Part shown: piece by piece, positions 28,820 to 37,708 of the stretch | Layout of the letters: every line of letters begins with the position of its first letter | How positions within the stretch are numbered: position 1 is the stretch's first letter | Source: Alkaliphilus metalliredigens QYMF | Lineage (GTDB): Bacteria > Bacillota > Clostridia > Peptostreptococcales > Natronincolaceae | Length of the DNA: 64,000 nt | Reading direction: 5' to 3' | Assembly (NCBI RefSeq): GCF_000016985.1 | Contig: NC_009633.1 | Span: forward strand, 1,116,001-1,180,000 | Program-made: the position numbers and the translations under genes | Notes under the pieces: generated by a model | Database searches by the model: none | What the model was told of the DNA's origin: nothing | The model's input: only the letters and a program-made list of their open reading frames with translations

Positions 28820-28975
28820 ATATAATAGGAAAGTTCTCTTTCCTATTATATAAAAAATAGGGGTTGTAGGGGATGAAATCCCCTGCCCGCTTTCAGGAAG
28901 GTGCTCAGGCTGTAAAACAGCCGTCGAAGGAAACCTAGGGTTTCCTAGCGAAAGCGTCGAAGACGCTCTTTTTAT
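28814..28975. repeat. Array of consecutive hairpins, possible mobile repeat element
   Basis: A second perfect 20-bp hairpin (28814-28833 with 28838-28857) is followed by four tight hairpins: GGGGAT/ATCCCC (28869-28883), GGCTG/CAGCC (28908-28922), GGAAACC/GGTTTCC (28929-28945) and AGCGTC/GACGCT (28953-28967), with loops of three to five bases. The segment is more GC-rich than its surroundings and has no credible reading frame. It may be a dispersed palindromic element or a structured RNA. Confidence 0.65.
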
Positions 28976-29034
28976 AAGGATGATGCCCATGGTGGGAAAA
29001 CTGTAATACAAAATAATCGTATTATAAAAAAAGA

Positions 29035-29063
29035 TTGACCATTATACCCCATAGGGGTATAAT
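29035..29063 (+). promoter_or_regulatory. Copper-responsive promoter with CsoR-type operator
   Basis: TTGACC (29035-29040), a 17-base spacer and TATAAT (29058-29063) make a strong promoter. The spacer and -10 are covered by the palindrome TTATACCCC-ATA-GGGGTATAA (29042-29062), which matches the TACCC...GGGTA operator of CsoR copper sensors. A bound repressor would block polymerase; Cu(I) would release it. No csoR gene is in the window. Confidence 0.85.
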
Positions 29064-29133
29064 GGATGTATGAAGACACATTATTTTAATTGGTTTGTGA
29101 ATCGCTTATAAAACGTTCAAGGAGGGTATATAT

Positions 29134-29280
29134 ATGGGAGATTTATTTGTTGTTGCATTGGTAGCTGGAATGATATTTTTTATGATAAAAAGAGGCGGCT
29201 GCTGTGGAGGTCATGACAAAAGTAAAGAAAATAAAAGCTGCTGTCATATAGATAATAAAAATGTAAAAGATGAAGAATAA
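29134..29280 (+). CDS. 48-residue Cys-rich single-span membrane peptide
   Basis: This small frame begins at ATG 29134 with AAGGAGGG upstream and ends 20 bases before copA. The peptide has a hydrophobic segment (about 4-18), then GGCCGGHDK and SCCHIDN, two Cys pairs each with a nearby His, on a charged tail. Placement as the first gene behind the copper operator and the CC/His pattern suggest a copper-binding membrane peptide that could hand Cu(I) to CopA. I do not recognise a named family. No copZ is seen. Confidence 0.75.
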   Translation: MGDLFVVALVAGMIFFMIKRGGCCGGHDKSKENKSCCHIDNKNVKDEE

Positions 29281-29300
29281 ACCAGAAGGGAGTTTGAAAA

Positions 29301-31784
29301 ATGACACAATCAAGTAATATTGAAAAAGTAGTATGGAAAATTCAAGACATGTCCTGTAGCAGTTGCTCTCTTAGTATAGAGAAGAAATTAAAAGCAACAG
29401 AAGGCGTACTCAATGCCAGTGTGAATTTTGCTGCTGAAAAGGCTAACGCAGCCTTTGATAAAGAAACAACTAATATAGAAGAATTAACAAAAATAATAGA
29501 AGATTTAGGATATGGAGCCATAGTAGAAACTGATGAAAAAGAGACGGAAAAAGTGACATTAAAGGTTAGTGGAATGACTTGTACTGCTTGTTCCAGTGCT
29601 ATCGAAAAAGGCTTGAATAAAATGGAGGGAATACGATCCGCAAGTGTGAACTTTGCAGTAGAAAAAGTGACAGTCGAATATGAGCCTACAAAAGTGAGAA
29701 TGTTAGACGTGAAGAAAAAGGTTTCGGAACTTGGATATGAGCTAATATTGGAAGCGGATCATGAAGATGATGGTGTAGATGAAGATGAAGTAAAAATCTT
29801 GAAAACAAGAAAAACCATGATGATCTCCATTGGCCTATCAAGTTTGATTATGACCCTTATGGTGATTCATATGTTCGTTAGACATATTCCAGGATATGTA
29901 CCCATAGTAGCCTTATTGGGGTTACCAATTGTATTTGGAACAGGTTGGCATGTTCATGTTGGAAGCTGGAAGGCACTCAAAAATAAAAGTCCTAATATGG
30001 ATGTGTTAGTCACACTAGGGTCCCTACCCCCTTATTTGATTGGTTTGATGGCACTTTTCTTTCCATTACAATCCTTTATTGAAATGGCCACAACCATTAT
30101 GACTTTTCACTTAATTGGAAAGTACCTAGAGGTTCGTGCAAAGGGGAGAGCTTCACAGGCCATTAAGAAGCTCCTGGAAATGGGAGCAAAGACAGCAAAG
30201 ATTATTGTTGATGGAGAAGAAATAGAAGTCCCTGTGAAGGATTTACAGGTAGGCGACATCATGGTGATTCGTCCTGGGGAAAAGGTGCCGACTGATGGGG
30301 TTGTTTTTGATGGCAATGGATTACTAGATGAATCCATGGCTACAGGAGAGTCTATGCCTGTGAAACGCCAGAAGGGTGATGAAGTGATTGGTGCAACCAT
30401 CAATAAACAAGGATTATTAAAGGTTAAGGTAACAAAAGTAGGAAAAGATACATTTCTCTCTCAAGTTGTTAAAATGATGGAGGAATGCCAAGGTTCTAAG
30501 GTACCGATACAAGAATTTGCAGATCGTATCACAGGATATTTTGTGCCGGCAATCATTGTGATAACAATTGGAACCTTTATTTCATTCAATGTATTTCCAG
30601 AGTTTCACTTAGGAATTGTACGGTGGGGGGCAACATTTTTACCCTGGGTCAATCCTGATCTCACACCTCTTACATTATCCTTCATTACAGCCACTGCTGT
30701 TTTGGTGATCTCTTGTCCTTGTGCATTAGGATTGGGAACGCCAACTGCTTTAATGGTAGGTAGCGGTATGGGAGCAGAGAGGGGAATTTTGATTCGAAAT
30801 GGTGAAGCCATACAAACATTTAAGGATGTAAAAGCCATTGCCTTTGACAAAACAGGAACCATTACAAAGGGTAAACCAGAGGTAACAGATATTGTCCTGG
30901 TAAAGGGAGTCCAAGAAAAAGACTTCTTATATTATGCGGCTACCATAGAAATAGGCTCAGAGCATCCCCTAGCTCATGCCATTGTAGAAAAGGCAAAGAA
31001 TGACAAGATTAAATTAGGAGAAGTAATAGACTTTAATGCAATTGTGGGTATGGGTGTCGTGGGAAATATAGATGGGGAAAGAATCCTTGTGGGTAATAGA
31101 AAATTAATGAAAGACAATGAAATCCCCTATGAGGACTATGAAGAAGAGCTCATTAGATTAGAAGAAGAAGCAAAAACTGCCATGTTGCTTGCCAAAGGAA
31201 ATCAATTTTTAGGTATTGTGGCAGTGGCAGACCCCATAAAAGAAGACTCTGCACGAGCCATAGCAGAACTAGAAAGTATGGGAATTAAGACGGCTATGAT
31301 TACAGGTGACAATAGAAGAACTGCTGCAGCCATAGGTAAAAAAGTAGGGATCAGTCACGTGATCTCAGAAGTAATGCCTGACGGTAAGGTAGAAGAAGTG
31401 AAGAAATTACAAGAACAATATGGTGTGGTGGCTATGGTAGGAGATGGGATTAATGATGCGCCTGCATTGAAGCAATCAAATGTAGGAATTGCCATCGGAA
31501 CCGGTACGGATATTGCCATCGAAGCTGCTGATGTGACCCTAGTCAGAGGAGAACTAAGTGGCATTGTATCTGTCATTAAATTGTCTAAAGCCATCTTTAG
31601 AAAAATCAAAGAAAATTACTTCTGGGCATGGTTCTATAACGCCGTATTTATTCCAGTAGCAATGTTTGGCTTGTTACATCCAATGATTGGAGCCGCTGCC
31701 ATGGCTGTTAGTTCTTTAAATGTAGTATATAATTCACTAAGGCTGAAAAAAGTGGACATTGAACCAAGCTACCAAAAGGCATAA
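29301..31784 (+). CDS. copA: Copper-exporting P1B-type ATPase
   Basis: CopA pumps Cu(I) out of the cytosol. The 827-residue protein has two N-terminal heavy-metal domains with CSSC (Cys19/Cys22) and CTAC (Cys94/Cys97), eight transmembrane segments, the TGES actuator loop, the membrane metal site CPC (472-474), the phosphorylation site DKTGT from Asp516, SEHPLA and GDGINDAP. It lies downstream of the CsoR-type operator and the 48-aa Cys-rich peptide. A terminator at 31851 closes the unit. Confidence 0.97.
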   Translation: MTQSSNIEKVVWKIQDMSCSSCSLSIEKKLKATEGVLNASVNFAAEKANAAFDKETTNIEELTKIIEDLGYGAIVETDEKETEKVTLKVSGMTCTACSSAIEKGLNKMEGIRSASVNFAVEKVTVEYEPTKVRMLDVKKKVSELGYELILEADHEDDGVDEDEVKILKTRKTMMISIGLSSLIMTLMVIHMFVRHIPGYVPIVALLGLPIVFGTGWHVHVGSWKALKNKSPNMDVLVTLGSLPPYLIGLMALFFPLQSFIEMATTIMTFHLIGKYLEVRAKGRASQAIKKLLEMGAKTAKIIVDGEEIEVPVKDLQVGDIMVIRPGEKVPTDGVVFDGNGLLDESMATGESMPVKRQKGDEVIGATINKQGLLKVKVTKVGKDTFLSQVVKMMEECQGSKVPIQEFADRITGYFVPAIIVITIGTFISFNVFPEFHLGIVRWGATFLPWVNPDLTPLTLSFITATAVLVISCPCALGLGTPTALMVGSGMGAERGILIRNGEAIQTFKDVKAIAFDKTGTITKGKPEVTDIVLVKGVQEKDFLYYAATIEIGSEHPLAHAIVEKAKNDKIKLGEVIDFNAIVGMGVVGNIDGERILVGNRKLMKDNEIPYEDYEEELIRLEEEAKTAMLLAKGNQFLGIVAVADPIKEDSARAIAELESMGIKTAMITGDNRRTAAAIGKKVGISHVISEVMPDGKVEEVKKLQEQYGVVAMVGDGINDAPALKQSNVGIAIGTGTDIAIEAADVTLVRGELSGIVSVIKLSKAIFRKIKENYFWAWFYNAVFIPVAMFGLLHPMIGAAAMAVSSLNVVYNSLRLKKVDIEPSYQKA

Positions 31785-31850
31785 AACAGAAAAAAAGCAC
31801 ATATATATTTTAATGTTCCCCCTTTTTAATCATAGAGAGAAGCATGGTTA

Positions 31851-31893
31851 AAAATAACAGCCCTTGGAGAAAAACCAAAGGCTGTTATTTTGC
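31851..31893 (+). terminator. Terminator of the copper operon
   Basis: AAAATAACAGCC and GGCTGTTATTTT arms, extended by TTGG/CCAA, flank an A-rich loop and precede TTTTGC. Confidence 0.85.
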
Positions 31894-31947
31894 TTGAAAA
31901 TAGAATTGTTATAAAAAAGAGAAATGATGGGAAAATAAAATATAAAT

Positions 31948-31980
31948 CTTCATAAGTTCTTCATAAGTGGCAGTTATAAT
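31948..31980 (+). promoter_or_regulatory. Promoter with tandem 10-bp direct repeats
   Basis: CTTCATAAGT occurs twice (31948-31957 and 31959-31968), an 11-bp period, seven bases before a perfect TATAAT (31975-31980). Tandem repeats at one-turn spacing in place of a -35 are typical for OmpR/PhoB-type response regulators. The regulator at 35610 is a candidate. Confidence 0.65.
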
Positions 31981-32017
31981 GAGGATATACTAAATAAGCC
32001 TTGAGAGGAGAATGAAA

Positions 32018-32464
32018 ATGAAGAAAAGAGTTTTACTGATAACAGGTATTGTAACAATTGCAATTGCATCTATAGGAGGTATGTCCTTTGCTCAAGAGAG
32101 TAATGGATTTAGAGTAGGAAGTAATCCACTATCAATGATGAGACAATCACAGACTGGGGAAAGAAACAACAGAGGTTGTCAAGGCGATAACAATATGATT
32201 GCGATTATGAGAGAAAATGGTTTTGAGGAAATGGCAGGATATATGGAAGATGGTAACGTTGAAGAAATGAATCAATGGATGGATAATTTATCCCAGGAAG
32301 ACTATGAAAATATGCTTGAAATAATGAATGAAAATGGATATGGACCTATGAGTCAAATGATGGAGTCCCTTGGTAGAGAAGGTATGATTGAAATGTATCA
32401 ATCTATGGGTAGTAGAAGTGGAAGTAAATTTGGAAGAATGGGACAAATGATGAGAAAATTTTAA
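32018..32464 (+). CDS. Methionine-rich exported protein
   Basis: The 148-residue protein starts at ATG 32018, seven bases after GAGAGGAG; the ATG at 32012 is too close. A signal peptide (about 1-26) ends in SFA. The mature part has about 20 Met residues, often paired (MMRQ, MSQMMES, MGQMMRKF), in acidic helical repeats such as MAGYMEDGNVEEMNQWMDN. Met-rich periplasmic proteins often bind Cu(I) or Ag(I). Placement after copA and its repeat-containing promoter support a metal-stress role. No named family recognised. Confidence 0.7.
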   Translation: MKKRVLLITGIVTIAIASIGGMSFAQESNGFRVGSNPLSMMRQSQTGERNNRGCQGDNNMIAIMRENGFEEMAGYMEDGNVEEMNQWMDNLSQEDYENMLEIMNENGYGPMSQMMESLGREGMIEMYQSMGSRSGSKFGRMGQMMRKF

Positions 32465-32724
32465 TCAAAAAACCATATATCTCACATTCCGCTGAATGTG
32501 TATTTATTTTTCACTAATTATTGATTTATGTAAATTAAATCCCTTTATTTGAATTAAAGGAAATTTGTAACTGTGATATTTTTAAATACTTTCAAATTTT
32601 TATTCTGATTTTAGAATATTTATAAGGTAGTAATGAATAAGTACTCTTTAAGCGGAATGCAAGGGAAAACTTAGAATTTAAACGTTTTTATCCTTATGTA
32701 TCCACAGATTTTTACACCTACACG
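32465..32724. other. AT-rich intergenic stretch
   Basis: It contains a weak hairpin (CACATTC/GAATGTG at 32483-32500) that may terminate the Met-rich gene. Otherwise I see nothing; the composition suggests decayed accessory DNA. Confidence 0.4.
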
Positions 32725-33000
32725 GTGCGTTTTGGTGAAGATTTTCTCACCTTCTTTTTCGGATCGATGGTCAAGCCTTTAGTCAACCATCTTGGGTGCC
32801 ACAATCTCAAGTTTTTAAAGCAACATATAATCAAGGATATCATCAACACTAATTTTTCAACAGGTACGTATTATTTACCGTTTACTTTGTATGGTTGGCA
32901 GAGCTACTCCCATTTTAACAAAGGAAGAAAAAAATTTACTCACCTCTATAAGATTTTTGAACGTTTTCGTTATATAAATAAAAGAGATGAAGGGTTTTAA
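32725..33000 (+). pseudogene. Unrecognised 91-codon frame, probably a gene remnant
   Basis: The frame is open further upstream without a start or ribosome site and encodes an aromatic, basic sequence (for example TYYLPFTLYGWQSYSHFNKGRKKF). It resembles nothing I can name. Its last codons lie inside a bidirectional terminator. Its position in a region of transposase fragments suggests a relic, but chance is possible. Confidence 0.3.
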
Positions 33001-33021
33001 CCCTTCATCTCTTTTATTTTT
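32976..33021. terminator. Bidirectional terminator
   Basis: AAATAAAAGAGATGAAGGG pairs perfectly with CCCTTCATCTCTTTTATTT around a short loop. It lies just past the stop of the minus-strand gene at 33014. Confidence 0.85.
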
Positions 33022-33472
33022 CTATAATCGCTCCTGTTACGAAATCAATTTTTACTCTTTCATTATACCCTTCATATTGTATAATCCATCTAAGATATTT
33101 TGTAATATCAATTTTAGATGAACTAATGACTGTAGGGGATACGTCTAAATAAATATGCTCCGGTTTAAAACCATTATCTTTTGCGATTGATTCAGCTGTA
33201 GTTTTTGACACCCCTTCGTCTTGAAAAACTAAAAAAGGTTCATCATGATTTTTGACAAATATTAAGTAGCATTCTTTTAGAGTATCAAATTTTAATCCAT
33301 AATAAATATTATAATATGGACCACTTTGTCTATCTAATAAATCGATATTGTATTTTTTTGCAGTGTTCCTTGGTTTTATTTCATCAAAGTAGTAGCTATA
33401 ACTACTATAACTAACAACAAGTATACTAATGATTAAAAATAAGATTAGTGATGCTTGTATATCTTTTTTCAT
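33014..33472 (-). CDS. Small membrane-anchored protein with PepSY-like tail
   Basis: The 152-residue protein has one N-terminal transmembrane segment (about 8-27) and an extracellular domain. The closing segment, TKYLRWIIQYEGYNERVKIDFVTGAIIEK, resembles PepSY-like modules that end in a strand-turn with DxxTG. It lies 28 bases downstream of the C39-like peptidase pseudogene on the same strand, so it may have been an inhibitor or accessory of that peptidase. Function unknown. Confidence 0.5.
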   Translation of the reverse strand: MKKDIQASLILFLIISILVVSYSSYSYYFDEIKPRNTAKKYNIDLLDRQSGPYYNIYYGLKFDTLKECYLIFVKNHDEPFLVFQDEGVSKTTAESIAKDNGFKPEHIYLDVSPTVISSSKIDITKYLRWIIQYEGYNERVKIDFVTGAIIEK

Positions 33473-33500
33473 TTAACTTCACTTCACTTCTTTATAAATT

Positions 33501-34574
33501 TTATTGAGGAACTACTTTAAAAGTTGCCCATATTTTGTTATTATTTAAATCACTATTCCAATTTCTATAGATTCTAGAAGAACTCCAAAGATCATGAATT
33601 GAATAGTATCTAGTATTCATCTCATCATAAGCATATCCGACTAGAGTGGTATAGTGTAATCCGTAGTGATCATTATCATAATATAATATTGTTCCAGGTC
33701 TATCGTTATTAACCTCAGTAACAATAAATGAATTAAAGTTGCTATCTTGAATATTGAAATTTCTTGTTACAGATGCTGTATACCCCTTATGTGAAAAATA
33801 TTCTTCAAGTCCATTATTATACGGCCCATAAGGAGACGTTGCATGTTCATCTGTTCTGGGGACTTTAAATGATCCCATATAATAATATAATAATTCATAT
33901 ACCGTTTGTTTACTTTCAAATGTGATTAAGTTACTATATCCATTATTATCCCAATACTCTATAATATTTAACCCTGATACAGGTCCACATGCGGGTGTTG
34001 TACCACTATTTTTATTATTAGGAACGCCATCTATATAAGCTTCGCTTGTCCAAAATGACATAGGACTATATATAGAATCAGTTAAAGTTTGATCCACTGC
34101 TTCCAGTGTGTTATACTGAATTTCTATTTCGCTATTTTTAGTAAAGTATTCTATGCTTGTAAAATCATCTTCAGTATAAGCAGGAACAATCCCCTCTTTA
34201 ATTAACTTAATTCTATTTTTAGTTTTTTCAGTATTACTATTTTTGCTTTCTAAGTATTTATCAAGATATCCTTCATATGCTGATTCTCCTAAAGCAAACT
34301 CTATAACGTTAGAATTATCCAGGTCAGAAATTATATAACCTATGGTACTATTTTCGTTAGCAATTAGATGTAAGTTATAAGCTTTATTACCTGAAGAATC
34401 ATATAATTCGCTTATGAAATTAGATTCTGCATCAAAGCAAATTCTAAAGTCCTCAAAGTTAGATGCGATGTAGTTCTTTAACTCCTCAGATGATGTTACT
34501 TCTTCACTAAATTGCTCATCTAAATAACTTTCATTTTTCTCAAACGCAAATACACTAGTAATTAAAAACTCTAG
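33501..34574 (-). pseudogene. C39-like secreted peptidase with lost start and signal peptide N-terminus
   Basis: The frame is open for 358 codons on the minus strand but has no start codon until GTG 34097, which would drop half the protein. The 5' end shows the tail of a signal peptide (FLITSVFAF), then a pro-region, then a C39-like papain-fold domain with the nucleophile in TTPACGPVSGLNIIEYW and His in YGLHYTTLVGY. Just upstream an in-frame ATG GAT is followed at once by a stop (34575-34577). I infer that the 5' end was deleted or mutated, leaving a non-translated gene. Confidence 0.7.
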
Positions 34575-34809
34575 TTAATCCATAGCTATAATAAGTACGA
34601 TGAAAGTATATACAGTATAACATGTAAAAAAAGAAAAAATGTAAAAAATTGTAATGAAACAATGTTGTAATAAAATTGTAAATTATCTGAAAATTGTATA
34701 TTTTTATTAAATATTACATAAATTCAAATCTTTATAAGAAGAAAAGAAAGAAAAAAGTCGAAAATAGTATTAGTTGGAAAGTATAATACCATTTAAGGGG
34801 GAGATTTTC

Positions 34810-34872
34810 TTGAAACGTAACTGGGAGGTAGACGAGTTGATCGAGCATTTTACTTTTTTACCAAATGAGTGA
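34810..34872 (+). pseudogene. N-terminal fragment of a Tn3-family transposase
   Basis: A TTG start after AAGGGGGAG begins 20 codons, LKRNWEVDELIEHFTFLPNE, then a stop. This is the start of DUF4158-bearing Tn3-family transposases, which are about 1000 residues long. The rest is missing, so it is a deletion relic. Confidence 0.65.
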
Positions 34873-35083
34873 TGGTAGAATATAAATAGGACAAGTTAAA
34901 TTGAGTTTTCTTTCATGTTTGATATATGGTTCAAGTGTCAAAAGCACATAGTTTGATTTTTTTACACCATATGCTGTACCAATTATTTTGACTAGCTACA
35001 TTATATGGTATGAAAAATATAGAAACTTACTCTTGACACTCTAATCATATATAATAAATAAACAAACAAAGGAGACGAAATTT
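34873..35083. other. Non-coding junction between transposon relics
   Basis: AT-rich DNA with AGTGTCAA (34934-34941) and its complement TTGACACT (35033-35040) about 90 bases apart, possibly remains of an element end. No gene seen. Confidence 0.35.
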
Positions 35084-35609
35084 ATGGGAAAGCAAAACAA
35101 ACATTATGATGCTGAATTCAAACAGGATGCAGTTAACTACTATTATCCTCAGGTAAAACAGGAGACCAAGTTGCAAAGAAATTAAAAATAGCAAAATCTA
35201 CTTTGAGCAAGTGGATCCGGGATGCAAAAAATGATGAAGGTATTGTCCAACATCGTGGATCTGGAAATTACAGCTTTAAAAAGCGAAAGCCTTCAAAACA
35301 GAGTATTCGCAAGCAAGAAATAAAGAAAGTAAATTATCACGACATCACTTTTGAAGTAAAGAGTCAAGAACGTCGTAGACGCGGCAGACCTTCAAATGAC
35401 GGTGCTACAGATATTCAAGGCTATAAATACTTTTTAGAAATACAGTTAAAATCCAATGCTGATCGCATTCGTAGAGCGATTGAGGAAAATTGTTGTTTTG
35501 TATTATGTTCTAATGACCTTACATTAAGCGCGGAAGATATACTTAGAGAATACAAAACCCAAGACATTGTAGTATTGTTGGAGAAAACCACTCATGTTGA
35601 GGTGATGAT
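35084..35609 (+). pseudogene. Chimeric transposase relic: IS3-type OrfA joined to an IS1634-type fragment
   Basis: ATG 35084 begins MGKQNKHYDAEFKQDAVNYYY, an IS3-family OrfA start. A frameshift near 35141-35152 moves to the frame SGKTGDQVAKKLKIAKSTLSKW with the OrfA helix-turn-helix, continuing to RGSGNYS. At about 35274 the sequence changes to KRKPSKQSIRKQ and later RRRGRPSNDG, FVLCSNDLTLSAEDILREYK, part of the DDE domain of IS1634/IS4-like transposases. The relic frame runs into the response-regulator gene to 35640. Two unrelated IS pieces fused by deletion best explain it. Confidence 0.75.
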
Positions 35610-36308
35610 ATGGAAGCGAATAAAAAAAGAGTACTCATAGTAGAAGACGAAAAAAACATTGCAGATGTTATTAAAGCATATTTAGAAAAGGAAAAATATG
35701 AGGCAATTGTGACACATAACGGTAAAGAGGCCATTGACATTTTTCAACAGCAGTCATTTGATTTTGTTATATTAGATTTAATGCTACCGGGTCTGTCGGG
35801 TGAAGAAATTTGTAATAGGATCAGACTACAGTCTGATGTGCCAATATTAATGCTAACTGCAAAGGTGGAAGAAACTGATCAAATCCATGGGCTAGACATA
35901 GGCGCAGATGATTATATGACAAAACCCTTTAGTCCCAAAGAGCTTATGGCCAGGGTGAGGGCAATAATGAGAAGAACCAGTAATGAAGGGGTTAGGGCTC
36001 ATCTCATTGAGTTAAATGGGGGAGATTTAAAGGTTGATATAAGGGGCATGGAGACACGAAAAAAAGGAGAACTAATGGATTTGACCGCAACGGAATTTAA
36101 ACTACTCTCTATTTTTATTCAGAATAGTGGCAAGGTATTTAGTCGTGAGGAATTGGTTTTAAAGGTTCTGGGCTATGATTATGTAGGCTATGATCGGACG
36201 ATTGATGTTCACATTAAAAATGTAAGACACAAGATTGAGTGTGAGCAATATAAATACATTGTAACTGTCTACGGTGTTGGATATCGGTTTGTGAAGGTGT
36301 CAACATGA
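35610..36308 (+). CDS. OmpR/PhoB-family response regulator
   Basis: The 232-residue regulator has a receiver domain (about 6-118) with phosphoacceptor Asp56 in VILDLMLPG, an acidic pocket at VEDE, and Lys in the TKPFSP motif, then a winged-helix DNA-binding domain (about 135-230) with FSREELVLKVLGYDYVGYDRTIDVHIKNVRHKI. It partners the kinase whose start overlaps its stop by four bases. The tandem CTTCATAAGT repeats at 31948 are a candidate binding site. A transposase relic overlaps its start, so its original promoter may have been altered. Confidence 0.95.
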   Translation: MEANKKRVLIVEDEKNIADVIKAYLEKEKYEAIVTHNGKEAIDIFQQQSFDFVILDLMLPGLSGEEICNRIRLQSDVPILMLTAKVEETDQIHGLDIGADDYMTKPFSPKELMARVRAIMRRTSNEGVRAHLIELNGGDLKVDIRGMETRKKGELMDLTATEFKLLSIFIQNSGKVFSREELVLKVLGYDYVGYDRTIDVHIKNVRHKIECEQYKYIVTVYGVGYRFVKVST

Positions 36309-37708
36309 TCAATAAACTAAGGACACGACTGACACTATTAATATTAGGAGGTACTATCTTTTCAATTTTACTAGTCAGTCTCATTACAAACTTTACACTG
36401 TTTAATCGATTTGACCAGTACAGAAAAAGCCAGCAAGAAAATCAATTAGAGGAAGTCATCCAGTTAATTACGGAATCCTATCGATTAAACAATGGTTGGA
36501 CACAAAATGCACTAGATAACATCTTAGTTTCGCCCTATTTAAATCGATTGGATTTGCTCATTAAGGATGAGGGAGAGAATGTAATTTTGAATCATACCAT
36601 GGGAGCAGGTATGATGAAATATCACAATGAAATGATGGGAAGAATGCGGAGACGAACTCGATCTCCTATGATGGATGATTTAATAAATCGCGAAGATTAT
36701 CAAGTTCGGTCATATCCTTTAAGCGTAGATAATCAAAAGATAGGAAGTGTGGAAATTGGTTATGTAGGACCCTTTACAGTTTCAGAAAGGGATGTTGAAT
36801 TTACCCGTGGAATGAATAAATCGATTATGTATGCAGCCATTATTTCTATATTAGTAGCACTAGTCTTAGGGATCTATTCAGCCAAGGGCTTTCTTAAGCC
36901 AATTTTGTTAATTACAGAGGGGGCAAACAATCTAAGGTGGGGAAAGTTAGATACAAAGGTAGAAATTGATAATCAGGTTATTGAACTCCAGCAACTTTCT
37001 CAGTCAATTAATCATTTGGCTACATCCTTAGAGGAACAGAAAATACTACGGAAACGATTGACCTCAGACATTTCCCATGAACTGAGAACACCTTTGACCA
37101 TATTACAAAGTCATATTGAAGCCATCCGAGATGGTATTTGGGAACCCACAGAAGAAAAGTTGAGCATATGCAAAAATGAAGTCGACCGATTGATTAAGCT
37201 AGTAGGGGAATTGCAGAATCTAACGGATATCGAAAAACATCAAATAGACTTACAGTTAGAGAACTGCCAATTATCTAAGGTCATTGATGAAGTGTTTGAT
37301 GGATTCGCATATCAATTCCAACAAAAGCAGATTATGTTCAAGCGGGAGATTCAAGGGGATATCTATATGAATATAGACCCTGATAAAATGAAACAGATCA
37401 TAATCAACCTCTTATCTAATGCATTGAAGTTTACTGATCCTGAGGGAAGTGTATCGGTATCATTAAAGGAAGAAGCAGATAGGATACGCCTAACAGTAGA
37501 AGACACTGGTATTGGAATAGAGAGTGAAGACATCCCTTATGTTTTTGAACGATTTTATCGAGGTGATCAATCCAGAAATAGAAGCACTGGTGGGGCTGGA
37601 ATTGGATTAACCATTACAAGATCCCTAGTAGAGGCACATCAAGGGACGATATTTGTTGAAAGTGAAAAAAAGAAAGGGACAAAGTTTACAGTTATTTTGC
37701 CTCGATAA
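36305..37708 (+). CDS. Sensor histidine kinase with Met-rich external loop
   Basis: The 467-residue kinase has two transmembrane segments (about 8-28 and 177-199) around an external sensor. That sensor contains a Met/His-rich stretch starting MGAGMMKYHNEMMGRM, then MM, suggestive of Cu(I) or Ag(I) sensing. HAMP follows, then the phosphoacceptor His258 in DISHELRTPLT and an ATPase domain with NLLSNALKF, DTGIG and GGAGIGLTI. It overlaps the regulator gene by four bases. Together with copA and the Met-rich exported protein it suggests metal-stress control; the signal is inferred. Confidence 0.9.
   Translation: MINKLRTRLTLLILGGTIFSILLVSLITNFTLFNRFDQYRKSQQENQLEEVIQLITESYRLNNGWTQNALDNILVSPYLNRLDLLIKDEGENVILNHTMGAGMMKYHNEMMGRMRRRTRSPMMDDLINREDYQVRSYPLSVDNQKIGSVEIGYVGPFTVSERDVEFTRGMNKSIMYAAIISILVALVLGIYSAKGFLKPILLITEGANNLRWGKLDTKVEIDNQVIELQQLSQSINHLATSLEEQKILRKRLTSDISHELRTPLTILQSHIEAIRDGIWEPTEEKLSICKNEVDRLIKLVGELQNLTDIEKHQIDLQLENCQLSKVIDEVFDGFAYQFQQKQIMFKREIQGDIYMNIDPDKMKQIIINLLSNALKFTDPEGSVSVSLKEEADRIRLTVEDTGIGIESEDIPYVFERFYRGDQSRNRSTGGAGIGLTITRSLVEAHQGTIFVESEKKKGTKFTVILPR

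Noticed and set aside
34934-35040. Terminal inverted repeats of an intact small IS (AGTGTCAA...TTGACACT)
   Set aside because: Only 8 bp match, the interval is 90 bases without a gene, and TTGACACT is a promoter-like sequence; evidence is too thin.
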